Shown here piece after piece: positions 1 through 5,827 of a stretch of DNA of 5,838 nucleotides. Each line of letters starts with the position of its first letter. Position 1 is the stretch's first letter. Origin of the DNA: an uncultured Leucothrix sp. (GTDB lineage: Bacteria; Pseudomonadota; Gammaproteobacteria; Thiotrichales; Thiotrichaceae); contig CALKXC010000278.1 of the NCBI GenBank assembly GCA_938004025.1, positions 1-5,838 on the forward strand, in the 5' to 3' direction. The notes beneath the pieces are model-generated. The model saw only the letters and a list, made by a program, of their open reading frames with translations, did not search any database and was not told the origin of the DNA. The position numbers and the translations under genes are program-made.

Positions 1-1136
1 CTATTTGGACTGAACAAATCGGTAAAGCCGGAGATCATTACATCAACCATTCTTGTGCGGCTTGTCATGTTCGCAATGGCCGTGCCTTGGTTGCCGATGT
101 TGGTGGTTCTTTAGATAAATGGGTGTTCAAGGTGGGAGATGCGAATGGAAATGCTGACCCTCAGATGGGTAAAGTGCTACAGCCTGAGCAAACGGGTGCC
201 GGTGCTCATGAAGGTGATGTCACTCTAGGGGCTTGGACAGAGCTTGCTAACGGTTTGCGTTCGCCTAACTACATTTTCAGTAGAGGTACCCCCGCACAGT
301 TTTCAGCGCGTATTGCTCCCAAGATTGTCGGTGTTGGATTGCTAGAAGCCGTTCCTGAGGCGACGATTCTGAGTATGGCTGACCCTGATGATGCAGATGG
401 CGATGGTATTTCAGGACGTGCGGCAAGTGTGACAGATCCAGCAACGGGTGATTTAAGGCTCGGACGATTTGGCTATAAAGCAGGGACTTTCAGCGTAAAG
501 CATCAAGCAGCTAGCGCTTTGAATACTGATATTGGCGTGATGACTAGTTTATTACCTAATCCAGATTGTGGCAGCCAACAAGTCAACTGTGGCAATGCGG
601 TTCAGGAACTAGCCGATGATCAACTGGATGACTTAGTTAAGTACCTCAGCTTATTAGGGGTTCCCGCGCGTCGCAACTACAGCGATACATCGGGCGAGAC
701 TATCTTTGATAATATCGGTTGTGCTGCCTGTCATACTCCTACGCTGACGACTAGCGATTTCCATCCATTGGCTGAGCTTCGTAGCCAAACAATCCACCCT
801 TATAGCGACCTGTTATTGCATGATATGGGAAGCGGTTTGGCTGACAATCACGGAGAAGGCGATGCTAGTGGTTCTGAGTGGCGCACGACTCCATTATGGG
901 GCTTAGGGCATGACCGCAGTGTTATGTTAGGCGATGCTAAAGCTAATGACACAGTGTCGTTAGCGGGTGATGCAAATGATGTTAATCGCATCGGTTATTT
1001 ACACGATGGACGAGCGCGTACTATTGATGAGGCGATTCGCTGGCATGGTGGTGAAGCGCTCAATGCTAAGAATGCTTATGATGCGCTTTCTGAGACTGAT
1101 AAAGCCAAGCTGTTGGCGTTTTTGAATAGTCTATAA
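1..1136 (+). CDS. Di-haem oxidoreductase (DHOR/DUF1111 family c-type cytochrome), 5'-truncated by window edge
   Basis: The reading frame is open from base 3, so the gene starts outside the window; the TTG at 87 is internal, because the first haem motif lies before it. About 377 residues are visible. Haem-binding CxxCH motifs are CAACH at codons 54-68 and CAACH at codons 720-734 (visible residues 18-22 and 240-244). Other family marks are an Asp-rich DPDDADGDGISGR stretch (127-139), LLLHDMGSGLAD (270-281), TTPLWGLG (295-302) and YLHDGRARTIDEAIRWHGG near the end. Two cysteines at 189 and 196 might form a disulfide. The family is related to MauG and di-haem peroxidases and is expected in the periplasm; older annotations call it thiol oxidoreductase. 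Roughly the first 100 residues, with any export signal, are missing. From memory, vibrios place such genes in iron-regulated clusters with imelysin-like proteins; this cannot be tested here. The substrate is unknown. Confidence 0.93.
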   Translation, partial: IWTEQIGKAGDHYINHSCAACHVRNGRALVADVGGSLDKWVFKVGDANGNADPQMGKVLQPEQTGAGAHEGDVTLGAWTELANGLRSPNYIFSRGTPAQFSARIAPKIVGVGLLEAVPEATILSMADPDDADGDGISGRAASVTDPATGDLRLGRFGYKAGTFSVKHQAASALNTDIGVMTSLLPNPDCGSQQVNCGNAVQELADDQLDDLVKYLSLLGVPARRNYSDTSGETIFDNIGCAACHTPTLTTSDFHPLAELRSQTIHPYSDLLLHDMGSGLADNHGEGDASGSEWRTTPLWGLGHDRSVMLGDAKANDTVSLAGDANDVNRIGYLHDGRARTIDEAIRWHGGEALNAKNAYDALSETDKAKLLAFLNSL

Positions 1137-1147
1137 CAACAGTAAAT

Positions 1148-1179
1148 TGACACCTGTGGCACGTGAGTTACAGGTGTTA
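1148..1179. terminator. Inverted repeat between convergent genes, possible bidirectional terminator
   Basis: ACACCTGT (1150-1157) and ACAGGTGT (1170-1177) form a perfect 8-bp stem around a 12-nt loop. The stem can be extended by a G-U and a U-A pair. It sits 13 nt past the stop of the di-haem cytochrome gene and 12 nt past the stop of the convergent MFS gene, the usual place for a shared terminator. Neither strand has a strong U-tract after the stem, so intrinsic termination may be weak. The loop contains the palindrome CACGTG. Confidence 0.5.
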
Positions 1180-1189
1180 TCTATAAAAG

Positions 1190-2371
1190 TCAGACAGTTT
1201 TTGGTGGCTTAATTGAGTACATCACTAAGCCACCAATCACAGCAATGCTTAGCGCATAGACTAGACCCCAGCTCCAATCCCCACCTTTCCATTCAATCAA
1301 ATTACTAAACACTATTGGCCCAATAACTTGCCCCGCGGTTGTTCCTTGAAAAACCAGCGCGATGGCTAGAGAGATTTGTATCGGTTCTGTGGTGTAGGCT
1401 GGAGCTTTGGCAAATATCGCAGCGGGGATTATGCCAACAGAGACGGCAAAAATCATAAAGCAGGTATATTGAAACCAGAACGGCAGTGCTTGTACAAACA
1501 CTAGTGAACAAAGCATTGATGGGATAACAAAGCCAATAACCAGCAAGCGATTTAATGGGTAGCCCCGTTTGATGAAATAGCCTCCAACAAGGTTTCCAAA
1601 AACGGTAGAGAAAATTGCGATTGCTAAAAGATAAGAACCTGTTTGTAAGCTGATCTGTTTGGTTTCATGCCAAATGGTTGGAGAGAAGGCGATACCTACA
1701 GTATAAAGGCTCGAAAAAATTCCAAGACCCAGCGCCATCATTAAAGTGCCAGGCTGGAAAATGCCCCTGATCTGTTGTTTAGTGATGCCACGTTGCTTGT
1801 CACCTGAGCGTCCAACTTTAAGAAAGGCGAGGGCGAGTATCACCATCCAAAACAAAGCAAACCATCCGGTTAATGACCAAGGCAAACGCCAGTCTGCAAG
1901 ATCAATTAACGTTGGGGAAATCAGCAGCATAGAGCTAACACCCACCGGTAACCAAAGTGACCAGACAGTCATTCCCATAGGCCTATCTTGAGGTAACACG
2001 GCACGTGCGATGAGTGCGGGGCCAGCCACGGCAATCATCACAAAACCAAAGCCCTCAACGATACGGCCAAACAGTAACCATGAAAGACCGTCGGCATGCG
2101 CTGAAATTAAACCGCCACAGCCCATAAGGCCTAAAGCCAAAACTGCGGTTCGGTAGTTGCCAAACTGAGCGCCAGCAATGGCGATGGGCACGCAAAGTAG
2201 CATTGAGAGTAGGCTGTAGACTGAAACGACTAAGCCAAGATCCGAAAGCTCTAAGCCCATTTCTGCTTGAATCAAGGGAAGCACAGGTGCAACTTTGCCG
2301 ATATTGAAGGCCGCAGTAAAGCCAGCTCCAGCAACGATCATGACCAATGGCCAGCTTGTTTTAGTCTGCAT
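1190..2371 (-). CDS. Major facilitator superfamily (MFS) transporter, 12 TM
   Basis: This is a full-length 393-residue inner-membrane carrier of normal MFS size. About twelve hydrophobic helices can be picked out in two halves, separated by a basic cytoplasmic loop near residues 186-205 (KVGRSGDKQRG). MFS signatures are a degenerate motif A between helices 2 and 3 (GAQFGNYRT, 67-75), GRIVEGFGFVM at the start of helix 4 (102-112), and GGYFIKRGYPLNR in the 8-9 loop (263-275). The helix-4 segment resembles CynX/NimT-type permeases, but the substrate cannot be read from sequence. The ATG is supported by AAGGTG a few bases upstream. It starts 25 nt after the stop of the flavin-oxidoreductase stub and on the same strand, so the two were probably one operon. 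That would make this the importer, or less likely the exporter, for that enzyme's substrate or product. It has lost its enzyme partner but is itself intact. Confidence 0.9.
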   Translation of the reverse strand: MQTKTSWPLVMIVAGAGFTAAFNIGKVAPVLPLIQAEMGLELSDLGLVVSVYSLLSMLLCVPIAIAGAQFGNYRTAVLALGLMGCGGLISAHADGLSWLLFGRIVEGFGFVMIAVAGPALIARAVLPQDRPMGMTVWSLWLPVGVSSMLLISPTLIDLADWRLPWSLTGWFALFWMVILALAFLKVGRSGDKQRGITKQQIRGIFQPGTLMMALGLGIFSSLYTVGIAFSPTIWHETKQISLQTGSYLLAIAIFSTVFGNLVGGYFIKRGYPLNRLLVIGFVIPSMLCSLVFVQALPFWFQYTCFMIFAVSVGIIPAAIFAKAPAYTTEPIQISLAIALVFQGTTAGQVIGPIVFSNLIEWKGGDWSWGLVYALSIAVIGGLVMYSIKPPKTV

Positions 2372-2396
2372 TATGCACCTTGATTTTTAGCTTAGG

Positions 2397-2687
2397 CTAC
2401 CGGTTAATATCATTTCCCACATCAACTCGATCATGCTTCAAAGGTTCATCAATATCAATGACTTCATCTAGCTCGCGTGCGTAACGATGCCCAGAATAAA
2501 CCGCTGCAGCAATAATTGAGGGTGCTTCGCAATCTCCAATGCGGGTCAGCGTAAACGGCAGCTGCTCAATATCACCGTCTTTAGCTGCTAAGAGAGAGTG
2601 ATATAAATCATCATTAGGTTTGCGCTGAGTAACCATAACCACAGACTTTACCTCAGCCCCCTTCTGCTTTAACTTCGCGCATAGCCG
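2397..2687 (-). pseudogene. C-terminal stub of an NADH:flavin oxidoreductase (trimethylamine dehydrogenase / DgcA type)
   Basis: The open stretch of 96 codons ends in TAG at 2397-2399. It carries the C-terminal signature of two-domain Old Yellow Enzyme-type flavoproteins such as trimethylamine/dimethylamine dehydrogenases and dimethylglycine demethylase subunit DgcA: TRIGDCEAPSIIAAAVYSGH followed by RYARELDE. In these enzymes that region closes the FAD/NAD-like binding domain. Family members have about 650-700 residues, so the FMN barrel, the Fe-S cysteines and most of the second domain are absent. The frame is open back to the TAG that ends the upstream lipoprotein gene, so the break lies at about 2690. 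GTG at 2640-2642, or the nearby ATG, could start an 81-residue peptide, with GAGG some eight bases upstream. It would have no catalytic centre. The family is clear; the exact substrate class is inference. Confidence 0.8.
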
Positions 2688-3350
2688 CTAATTGACCGGT
2701 TGGATATAAGCCTCAATCTGTGCATTTCTTATCTGGTACCCAGCGGTCGCGAGATCTGTCGTAATCTCATCGACTTGAATCTCCCCAACAACCCAGACGG
2801 GTCTTGAGATTTTGCTTAGAGAAATACTTTTCCCTTCTCCTGGACTCACCATTACCGTTTGGTTTATCGGTGGCGGAGGGGAATGAATGCAGCTTCCATA
2901 ATAAGGCACTAACAGGAAGTCACCAACAAATTCTCCATTGGTATCGAGTGGGGAAACAAATCCTGGAATGCGCACTTTTTTACCTTTGAGGGAAAGGTTT
3001 GGGCCAGCACTGTTTAGCTCACCCATGATCTTTTTGTAAAGGACGCGCTCTTCCTCCGAGCCTTCAGGTGTCGCAGCAATCTCTTCTTGATACTTTTCAA
3101 CAATTTTGTCGGGCTTAAATTCAGCAGGAACTAAGTCATCCCATTCAATGTTCTGAGCATCTGTATTGGTTGTGCTTAAAGGTTCTGGTTTCTCATCGGC
3201 TGCGATGATTGCGGCGATATCAGTACCCAGTGCGATAGGTTGTTCGGTTGTAGACTCAACCGATTTTTCAGCTTTGTTAACTCCACCATCGCTACAAGCG
3301 GCAAGTAATAAACAACTGAGAATTAATGGCGTTATTTTAAAATATTTCAT
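2688..3350 (-). CDS. DUF3299-family lipoprotein
   Basis: The protein has 220 residues. It begins with a lipoprotein signal peptide: a basic start (MKYFK), a hydrophobic core, and lipobox L16-A17-A18-C19, followed by Ser at +2, which by the E. coli Lol rule favours the outer membrane. Residues 20-75 are polar and low in complexity, as in a linker. The DUF3299 domain occupies about residues 120-218. Its marks are VRIPGFVSPLD (126-135), FLLVPYYGSCIHSPPPPINQ (145-164), with the conserved Cys-Ile-His and proline run, and a C-terminal strand ending in AGYQIRNAQIEAY. AAGGA lies six bases before the ATG. The molecular function of the family is unknown; from memory, members are often encoded near MacB-like ABC transporters, and none is seen here. 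The gene looks intact. Its stop directly abuts the flavin-oxidoreductase stub, in the same frame. Confidence 0.88.
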   Translation of the reverse strand: MKYFKITPLILSCLLLAACSDGGVNKAEKSVESTTEQPIALGTDIAAIIAADEKPEPLSTTNTDAQNIEWDDLVPAEFKPDKIVEKYQEEIAATPEGSEEERVLYKKIMGELNSAGPNLSLKGKKVRIPGFVSPLDTNGEFVGDFLLVPYYGSCIHSPPPPINQTVMVSPGEGKSISLSKISRPVWVVGEIQVDEITTDLATAGYQIRNAQIEAYIQPVN

Positions 3351-3618
3351 TGTTAATCCTTAATCGTAAAGCTATCGTGTAACTATCGTTGATAGGCTAC
3401 TCATTGCAATCTACTCTCAGTAGTTACGCGTGGAAGTACAAGCTGGACGCCTACAAGTTCTAGTCTGCCAGACTCATTTGGGCTTATCCAGTCAGCATTA
3501 TTTATAGTATCAGCTATAAAGTGTTTGGAGTAACTATCACACAGCTATAGCGGTTGTTGTATAGTGCTTTATGCAGCATCTGGGGAAAGAGGATTGATAC
3601 TTACAGGAGAGAATATCG
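3351..3618. other. Divergent intergenic region between the DUF3299 and ABM genes
   Basis: This 268-bp spacer must hold the promoters of both divergent genes. It contains small repeats: GTAACTATC occurs twice (3379-3387 and 3530-3538). CTATC-GTT-GATAG (3383-3395) is a 5-bp hairpin or operator-like palindrome, and GCTATAGC (3544-3551) is a perfect 8-bp palindrome. Frequent stops in all the frames I read, and no recognisable peptide, argue against coding. Nothing here allows a regulator to be named. Confidence 0.6.
3478..3508 (+). promoter_or_regulatory. Possible sigma-70 promoter for the ABM gene (weak)
   Basis: TTGGGC (3478-3483) is followed after 17 nt by TTTATA, or after 19 nt by TATAGT (3503-3508). 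A second TATAGT (3560-3565) lies closer to the gene but lacks a convincing -35 box. Either could drive the ABM gene at 3619. These are pattern matches only, in AT-rich sequence. Confidence 0.25.
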
Positions 3619-3909
3619 ATGTATGCCGTTTGTGTGACGTTTCAAATTAAAACAGGAATGGCTGAAGAGTTCATGCCACTGATGCAAAAGCAGGCGCAAA
3701 ACTCTTTAAAACTGGAAGAGGCATGTCATCGTTTTGATGTCTGTACTAACGCAGAGAAGCCTAATGAAGTATTTCTGTATGAGATTTATGAGGATGCAGA
3801 AGCCTTCCAATTGCACTTAGCTACAGATCACTTTAAAGTGTTTGATTTGGCGATTCAGCCGTTGTTAGCGGGTAAGGAAGTTAACACTTATTCGACGGTT
3901 TATCCCTGA
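3619..3909 (+). CDS. Antibiotic biosynthesis monooxygenase (ABM) domain protein, putative quinol monooxygenase
   Basis: This complete 96-residue protein is a single ABM-type ferredoxin-like domain, the size of YgiN and LsrG. It has the order typical of the fold: an N-terminal strand (YAVCVTFQIK), a helix (EEFMPLMQKQAQNSL), a central strand CHRFDVC (36-42), then VFLYEIYEDAEAFQLHL (51-67) and HFKVF (71-75), and a final strand VNTYSTVYP. His37, His66 and His71 lie where the family often places pocket residues. Members act as small cofactor-free dimers on quinols or other small cytosolic compounds; LsrG processes phospho-AI-2. The substrate cannot be assigned here. AGGAG at 3605-3609 lies nine bases before the ATG. 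The gene is monocistronic, divergent from the lipoprotein gene and convergent with the kptA relic. There is no clear terminator after its TGA. Confidence 0.88.
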   Translation: MYAVCVTFQIKTGMAEEFMPLMQKQAQNSLKLEEACHRFDVCTNAEKPNEVFLYEIYEDAEAFQLHLATDHFKVFDLAIQPLLAGKEVNTYSTVYP

Positions 3910-3921
3910 TTTGGGTAAGAC

Positions 3922-4146
3922 TTAGTAAGATATAAACTCGGTAGGCACTTGATTTGTCAGCCAAACGAGATTCTCCGAGCAATAAAACACATAGCCATTC
4001 TTGTACATTTCACCAGAAGCAATTTTAAGCACTACCGGTTTACCGTGCCTGCTTCCAACCTGTTGGGCGGTGCTTTCATTTGATTACAGATGCAGATGGT
4101 GCCGACTGCCTTTGACGAGCCCTTTTTCGTTCATTATTATTTCCTG
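3922..4146 (-). pseudogene. kptA: Decayed RNA 2'-phosphotransferase (kptA/tpt1) relic, N-terminal half lost plus internal stop
   Basis: Minus-strand codons from 4146 to the TAA at 3922-3924 form one frame that matches the C-terminal part of KptA. It reads NEKGLVKGSRHHLHL, then TAA (4084-4086), then SNESTAQQVGSRHGKPVVLK, IASGEMYKNGYVFYCSEN and LVWLTNQVPTEFISY. From memory, E. coli KptA reads GERHYVHLSADEATARKVG here and later SENGVWLT-like residues (AENGVWLT). The alignment is ungapped and puts the TAA where KptA has the serine of HxHLS, explained by a single TCA-to-TAA change. Intact KptA has about 180 residues and removes an internal 2'-phosphate from RNA using NAD+. The N-terminal RNA-binding lobe is absent, and upstream codons meet TAA at 4147-4149. 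ATG at 4132-4134, with AGGA upstream, would give only a 16-residue peptide. The gene lies downstream of the PcfJ gene on the same strand and was probably its operon partner. Confidence 0.85.
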
Positions 4147-4160
4147 TTATTTTGTAAATA

Positions 4161-4198
4161 CTCGCCAATTTCATGTTCTGAAACATAAAAAAGGCGAG
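4161..4198. repeat. 38-nt imperfect hairpin at the kptA deletion junction
   Basis: CTCGCC (4161-4166) pairs with GGCGAG (4193-4198). Inside, TTT pairs with AAA and ATGTT (4173-4177) pairs with AACAT (4182-4186) around a CTGA loop. One 2x2 and one 1x1 mismatch keep the arms the same length. It begins 16 nt past the stop of the PcfJ gene, read on the minus strand. On that strand the right arm is not followed by a U-tract, so it is not a classical terminator for PcfJ. An alternative is a weak GCTT-CTTT-AAGC stem just upstream (4199-4212 region) running into CGCC and six Ts. It could be an attenuator, an mRNA 3'-end stabiliser, or debris of the deletion. Confidence 0.45.
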
Positions 4199-4214
4199 CT
4201 TAAAGAAGCCGAGC

Positions 4215-5762
4215 TTATCCTTTGACAACCCGCTCCAGCCACATATTGACTATTGACTGAACAGCTTTACCTTGCTCCGCATTTTGACGTCCTTGTACCT
4301 GAATAAGATACTTAGTCAACGGATCAACTTCTATCGTTGCTCTTCTTCCATCTTTATCACGCAATGAAAAAATAGCAGCATGACCGTCTACGCAAGCCAT
4401 AGAGTAGCTACCCACGCAGTGCTCCATTTCCTGACCTTCAGTTCGAAGTGCCTGGCTAGAAGTCAGCTCAACAAAGCGCCATGACTTACCGTTGGACATG
4501 GTTGTCCAATCCCAGTTGCGGCTTTTCCAAGTAGCATCAACCTCATCATAATCACCGTAGTAATAAACATTATGCATCGCTCGACGAGCGGCTTGCTCCT
4601 CAAGATTTTGCTGGCGTAAGCGATCGCTTTCTTCGTTTCTAGCCATCGATACCTGACGTGCACGTTCTGCCATTCGCGCACGAGCCTGCTGGATTAGAAA
4701 CTGCTCGCGTTCGTACTCGGCAATGCTTTCCATTACCTTGTTTTGGCTGCGACCTTGCAAACGATAGCTCTCGCCATTTCGTGCATGCTCAGTCTGCTGA
4801 TGACGCGCCCACCAAAGGACTTTGCGATGCGCTTCAGAATCTAAATCAAACTGCTTACTGATGGTCCAGCGGCAAGTGTCGTACCAAAAGTCACGGCCTT
4901 CCTCTGAAACAGGGTCCAGCAAATCAATCACATAAGACTCGTTAGCCATCAAGCAAGCAAAGTCCTCATCCCATCCGCCGAGGCGTTTAAACTCAGCATA
5001 AAGCACGGCATGTAAAGGAGTAGCATCGGCTGGGCTAGTGAATAACTGATGCCACAGCTTGTTGCTCATACTAGTCCAGCCAAAGTAGCTAGCCAGCATC
5101 TTCAGGCTTCCACCTTGCGCGTACAATATATAGCAAAGTAACCAGCGCACACTTTCTTCATCCGCCACATTTGACCAGCAAGCCTTTAGAAAAGCAGGCG
5201 CTTCGTATTCAACGAATAAGTGCTCTAGTAAATCAGTTCCACCTTTTGCCTGCCACTCCTGTGGGCTACGAATCCAAAAAGGTGACAACATGCACACGTT
5301 TTGAATCAGAATCGTATTACGTGAAAAAGCACGCTTGATGACAGCAATATTCGCGTCACTAAGCTGATTTGCTTGCGCAGGCAGCAACGACTCAAGCCCT
5401 TCTGCTAAGTACCTTTCAAACCACTGTTTAGCCCGATTCAATAGATCTTCTGATGGCTTTTCTAGCGGTATTGCCTCAGCTGTCTCTGGAGCTTTCGTAC
5501 TAATCTTTAAGGCAGCAAACGACTCCGCTAGCGCACTTCCTAGCGTAGGTGTTGGATATAACACATCGTTAAGGCTGTTCAGGTTTCGCTGTTTTTTAAG
5601 CGTCGAAGCATCCATTGCTTCGTTATAGCTTCGCGGAACCTGAGGCTTTGCCAATGGCCGCCCAGTAAAGTAGTCGTGATTTAAATGATATTGTTGCAGT
5701 TGCTCATCAGTTAAGGTCTGAAAGCATTGCTTTATTGTTTGCTTGGCTGCTGCCGTGTTCAT
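4215..5762 (-). CDS. PcfJ-domain protein, sigma-54-driven
   Basis: The protein has 515 residues. The ATG at 5760-5762 is chosen because GGAGG (5768-5772) lies five bases ahead of it; the in-frame ATG at 5774, four codons earlier, overlaps that site and lacks its own. Residues 1-330 are soluble, rich in Trp and helix, with no signal peptide or membrane segment, and I recognise no domain there. Residues 345-397 are highly charged (Glu, Arg, Gln) and look like a long helix or coiled coil. The C-terminal PcfJ domain (about 435-500) has EGQEMEHCVGSYS (442-454), with the His448-Cys449-Val-Gly signature, GHAAIFSLRD, RRATIEVD and IQVQGRQN. PcfJ is named after a gene of conjugative plasmid pCF10; its biochemistry is unknown, and the His-Cys pair may be functional. 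The domain also occurs in chromosomal genes, and no conjugation genes are seen here. The sigma-54 promoter upstream and the kptA relic downstream suggest a role in RNA stress or repair, which is inference. Confidence 0.87.
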   Translation of the reverse strand: MNTAAAKQTIKQCFQTLTDEQLQQYHLNHDYFTGRPLAKPQVPRSYNEAMDASTLKKQRNLNSLNDVLYPTPTLGSALAESFAALKISTKAPETAEAIPLEKPSEDLLNRAKQWFERYLAEGLESLLPAQANQLSDANIAVIKRAFSRNTILIQNVCMLSPFWIRSPQEWQAKGGTDLLEHLFVEYEAPAFLKACWSNVADEESVRWLLCYILYAQGGSLKMLASYFGWTSMSNKLWHQLFTSPADATPLHAVLYAEFKRLGGWDEDFACLMANESYVIDLLDPVSEEGRDFWYDTCRWTISKQFDLDSEAHRKVLWWARHQQTEHARNGESYRLQGRSQNKVMESIAEYEREQFLIQQARARMAERARQVSMARNEESDRLRQQNLEEQAARRAMHNVYYYGDYDEVDATWKSRNWDWTTMSNGKSWRFVELTSSQALRTEGQEMEHCVGSYSMACVDGHAAIFSLRDKDGRRATIEVDPLTKYLIQVQGRQNAEQGKAVQSIVNMWLERVVKG

Positions 5763-5767
5763 GCTGA

Positions 5768-5772
5768 CCTCC
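5768..5772 (-). promoter_or_regulatory. Shine-Dalgarno site deciding the PcfJ start
   Basis: GGAGG on the minus strand lies five bases before the ATG at 5760-5762. It overlaps the region just after the alternative in-frame ATG at 5772-5774, so it can only serve the inner start. This shortens the protein from 519 to 515 residues. Confidence 0.8.
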
Positions 5773-5811
5773 ATCTCTGGTCTGATTAATCTTGTCGTTC
5801 AGAAATGAAAT

Positions 5812-5827
5812 TGCAAAGGGCGTGCCA
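5812..5827 (-). promoter_or_regulatory. Sigma-54 (RpoN) -24/-12 promoter of the PcfJ gene
   Basis: The minus strand reads TGGCACG, CCCT, TTGCA. The invariant GG (5825-5826) and GC (5813-5814) are exactly ten bases apart, as sigma-54 requires, and every consensus base of TGGCACG-N4-TTGCA is present. The predicted transcript start is near 5801, giving a leader of about 40 nt before the ATG at 5762. Sigma-54 promoters need an ATP-dependent activator bound upstream; that region and the activator gene lie beyond the window. With a kptA relic downstream, an RtcR-like activator is the natural candidate, but this is inference. Confidence 0.88.

Noticed and set aside
87..89. TTG as the start of the di-haem cytochrome gene
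   Set aside because: The same frame is open to the window edge and encodes the first CxxCH haem motif (54-68) upstream of this codon, so it is internal.
1305..1511. Second minus-strand frame inside the MFS gene
   Set aside because: It overlaps helices 9-12 of the transporter in another frame; its Cys/Ser/His-rich translation is typical of an out-of-frame reading.
1746..1991. Plus-strand reading frame opposite the MFS gene
   Set aside because: It is a shadow of a clear membrane-protein coding strand, with no start signals or family resemblance.
2804..3363. Two short plus-strand frames opposite the DUF3299 gene
   Set aside because: Both are antisense to a well-supported lipoprotein gene and show no recognisable content.
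4132..4134. ATG with an upstream AGGA as a true start of a small kptA-derived protein
   Set aside because: The frame ends after 16 codons at the TAA at 4084-4086, so no useful protein results.
4161..4198. The hairpin as a CRISPR repeat, integron attachment site or IS end
   Set aside because: It is a single copy with no spacers, no partner repeat, no integrase or transposase, and no target-site duplication that I can see.
4001..4225. Plus-strand reading frame of 74 codons in the ABM-PcfJ gap
   Set aside because: It is antisense to the kptA relic, resembles no known family in its translation and has no ribosome binding site.
4463..4861. Short frames on both strands within the PcfJ gene
   Set aside because: They are shadows of the charged stalk region; codon-level similarity supports only the 515-residue frame.
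4215..5762. PcfJ domain as evidence of a conjugative plasmid
   Set aside because: No relaxase, type IV secretion or other transfer gene is present, and the neighbours are ordinary chromosomal families.
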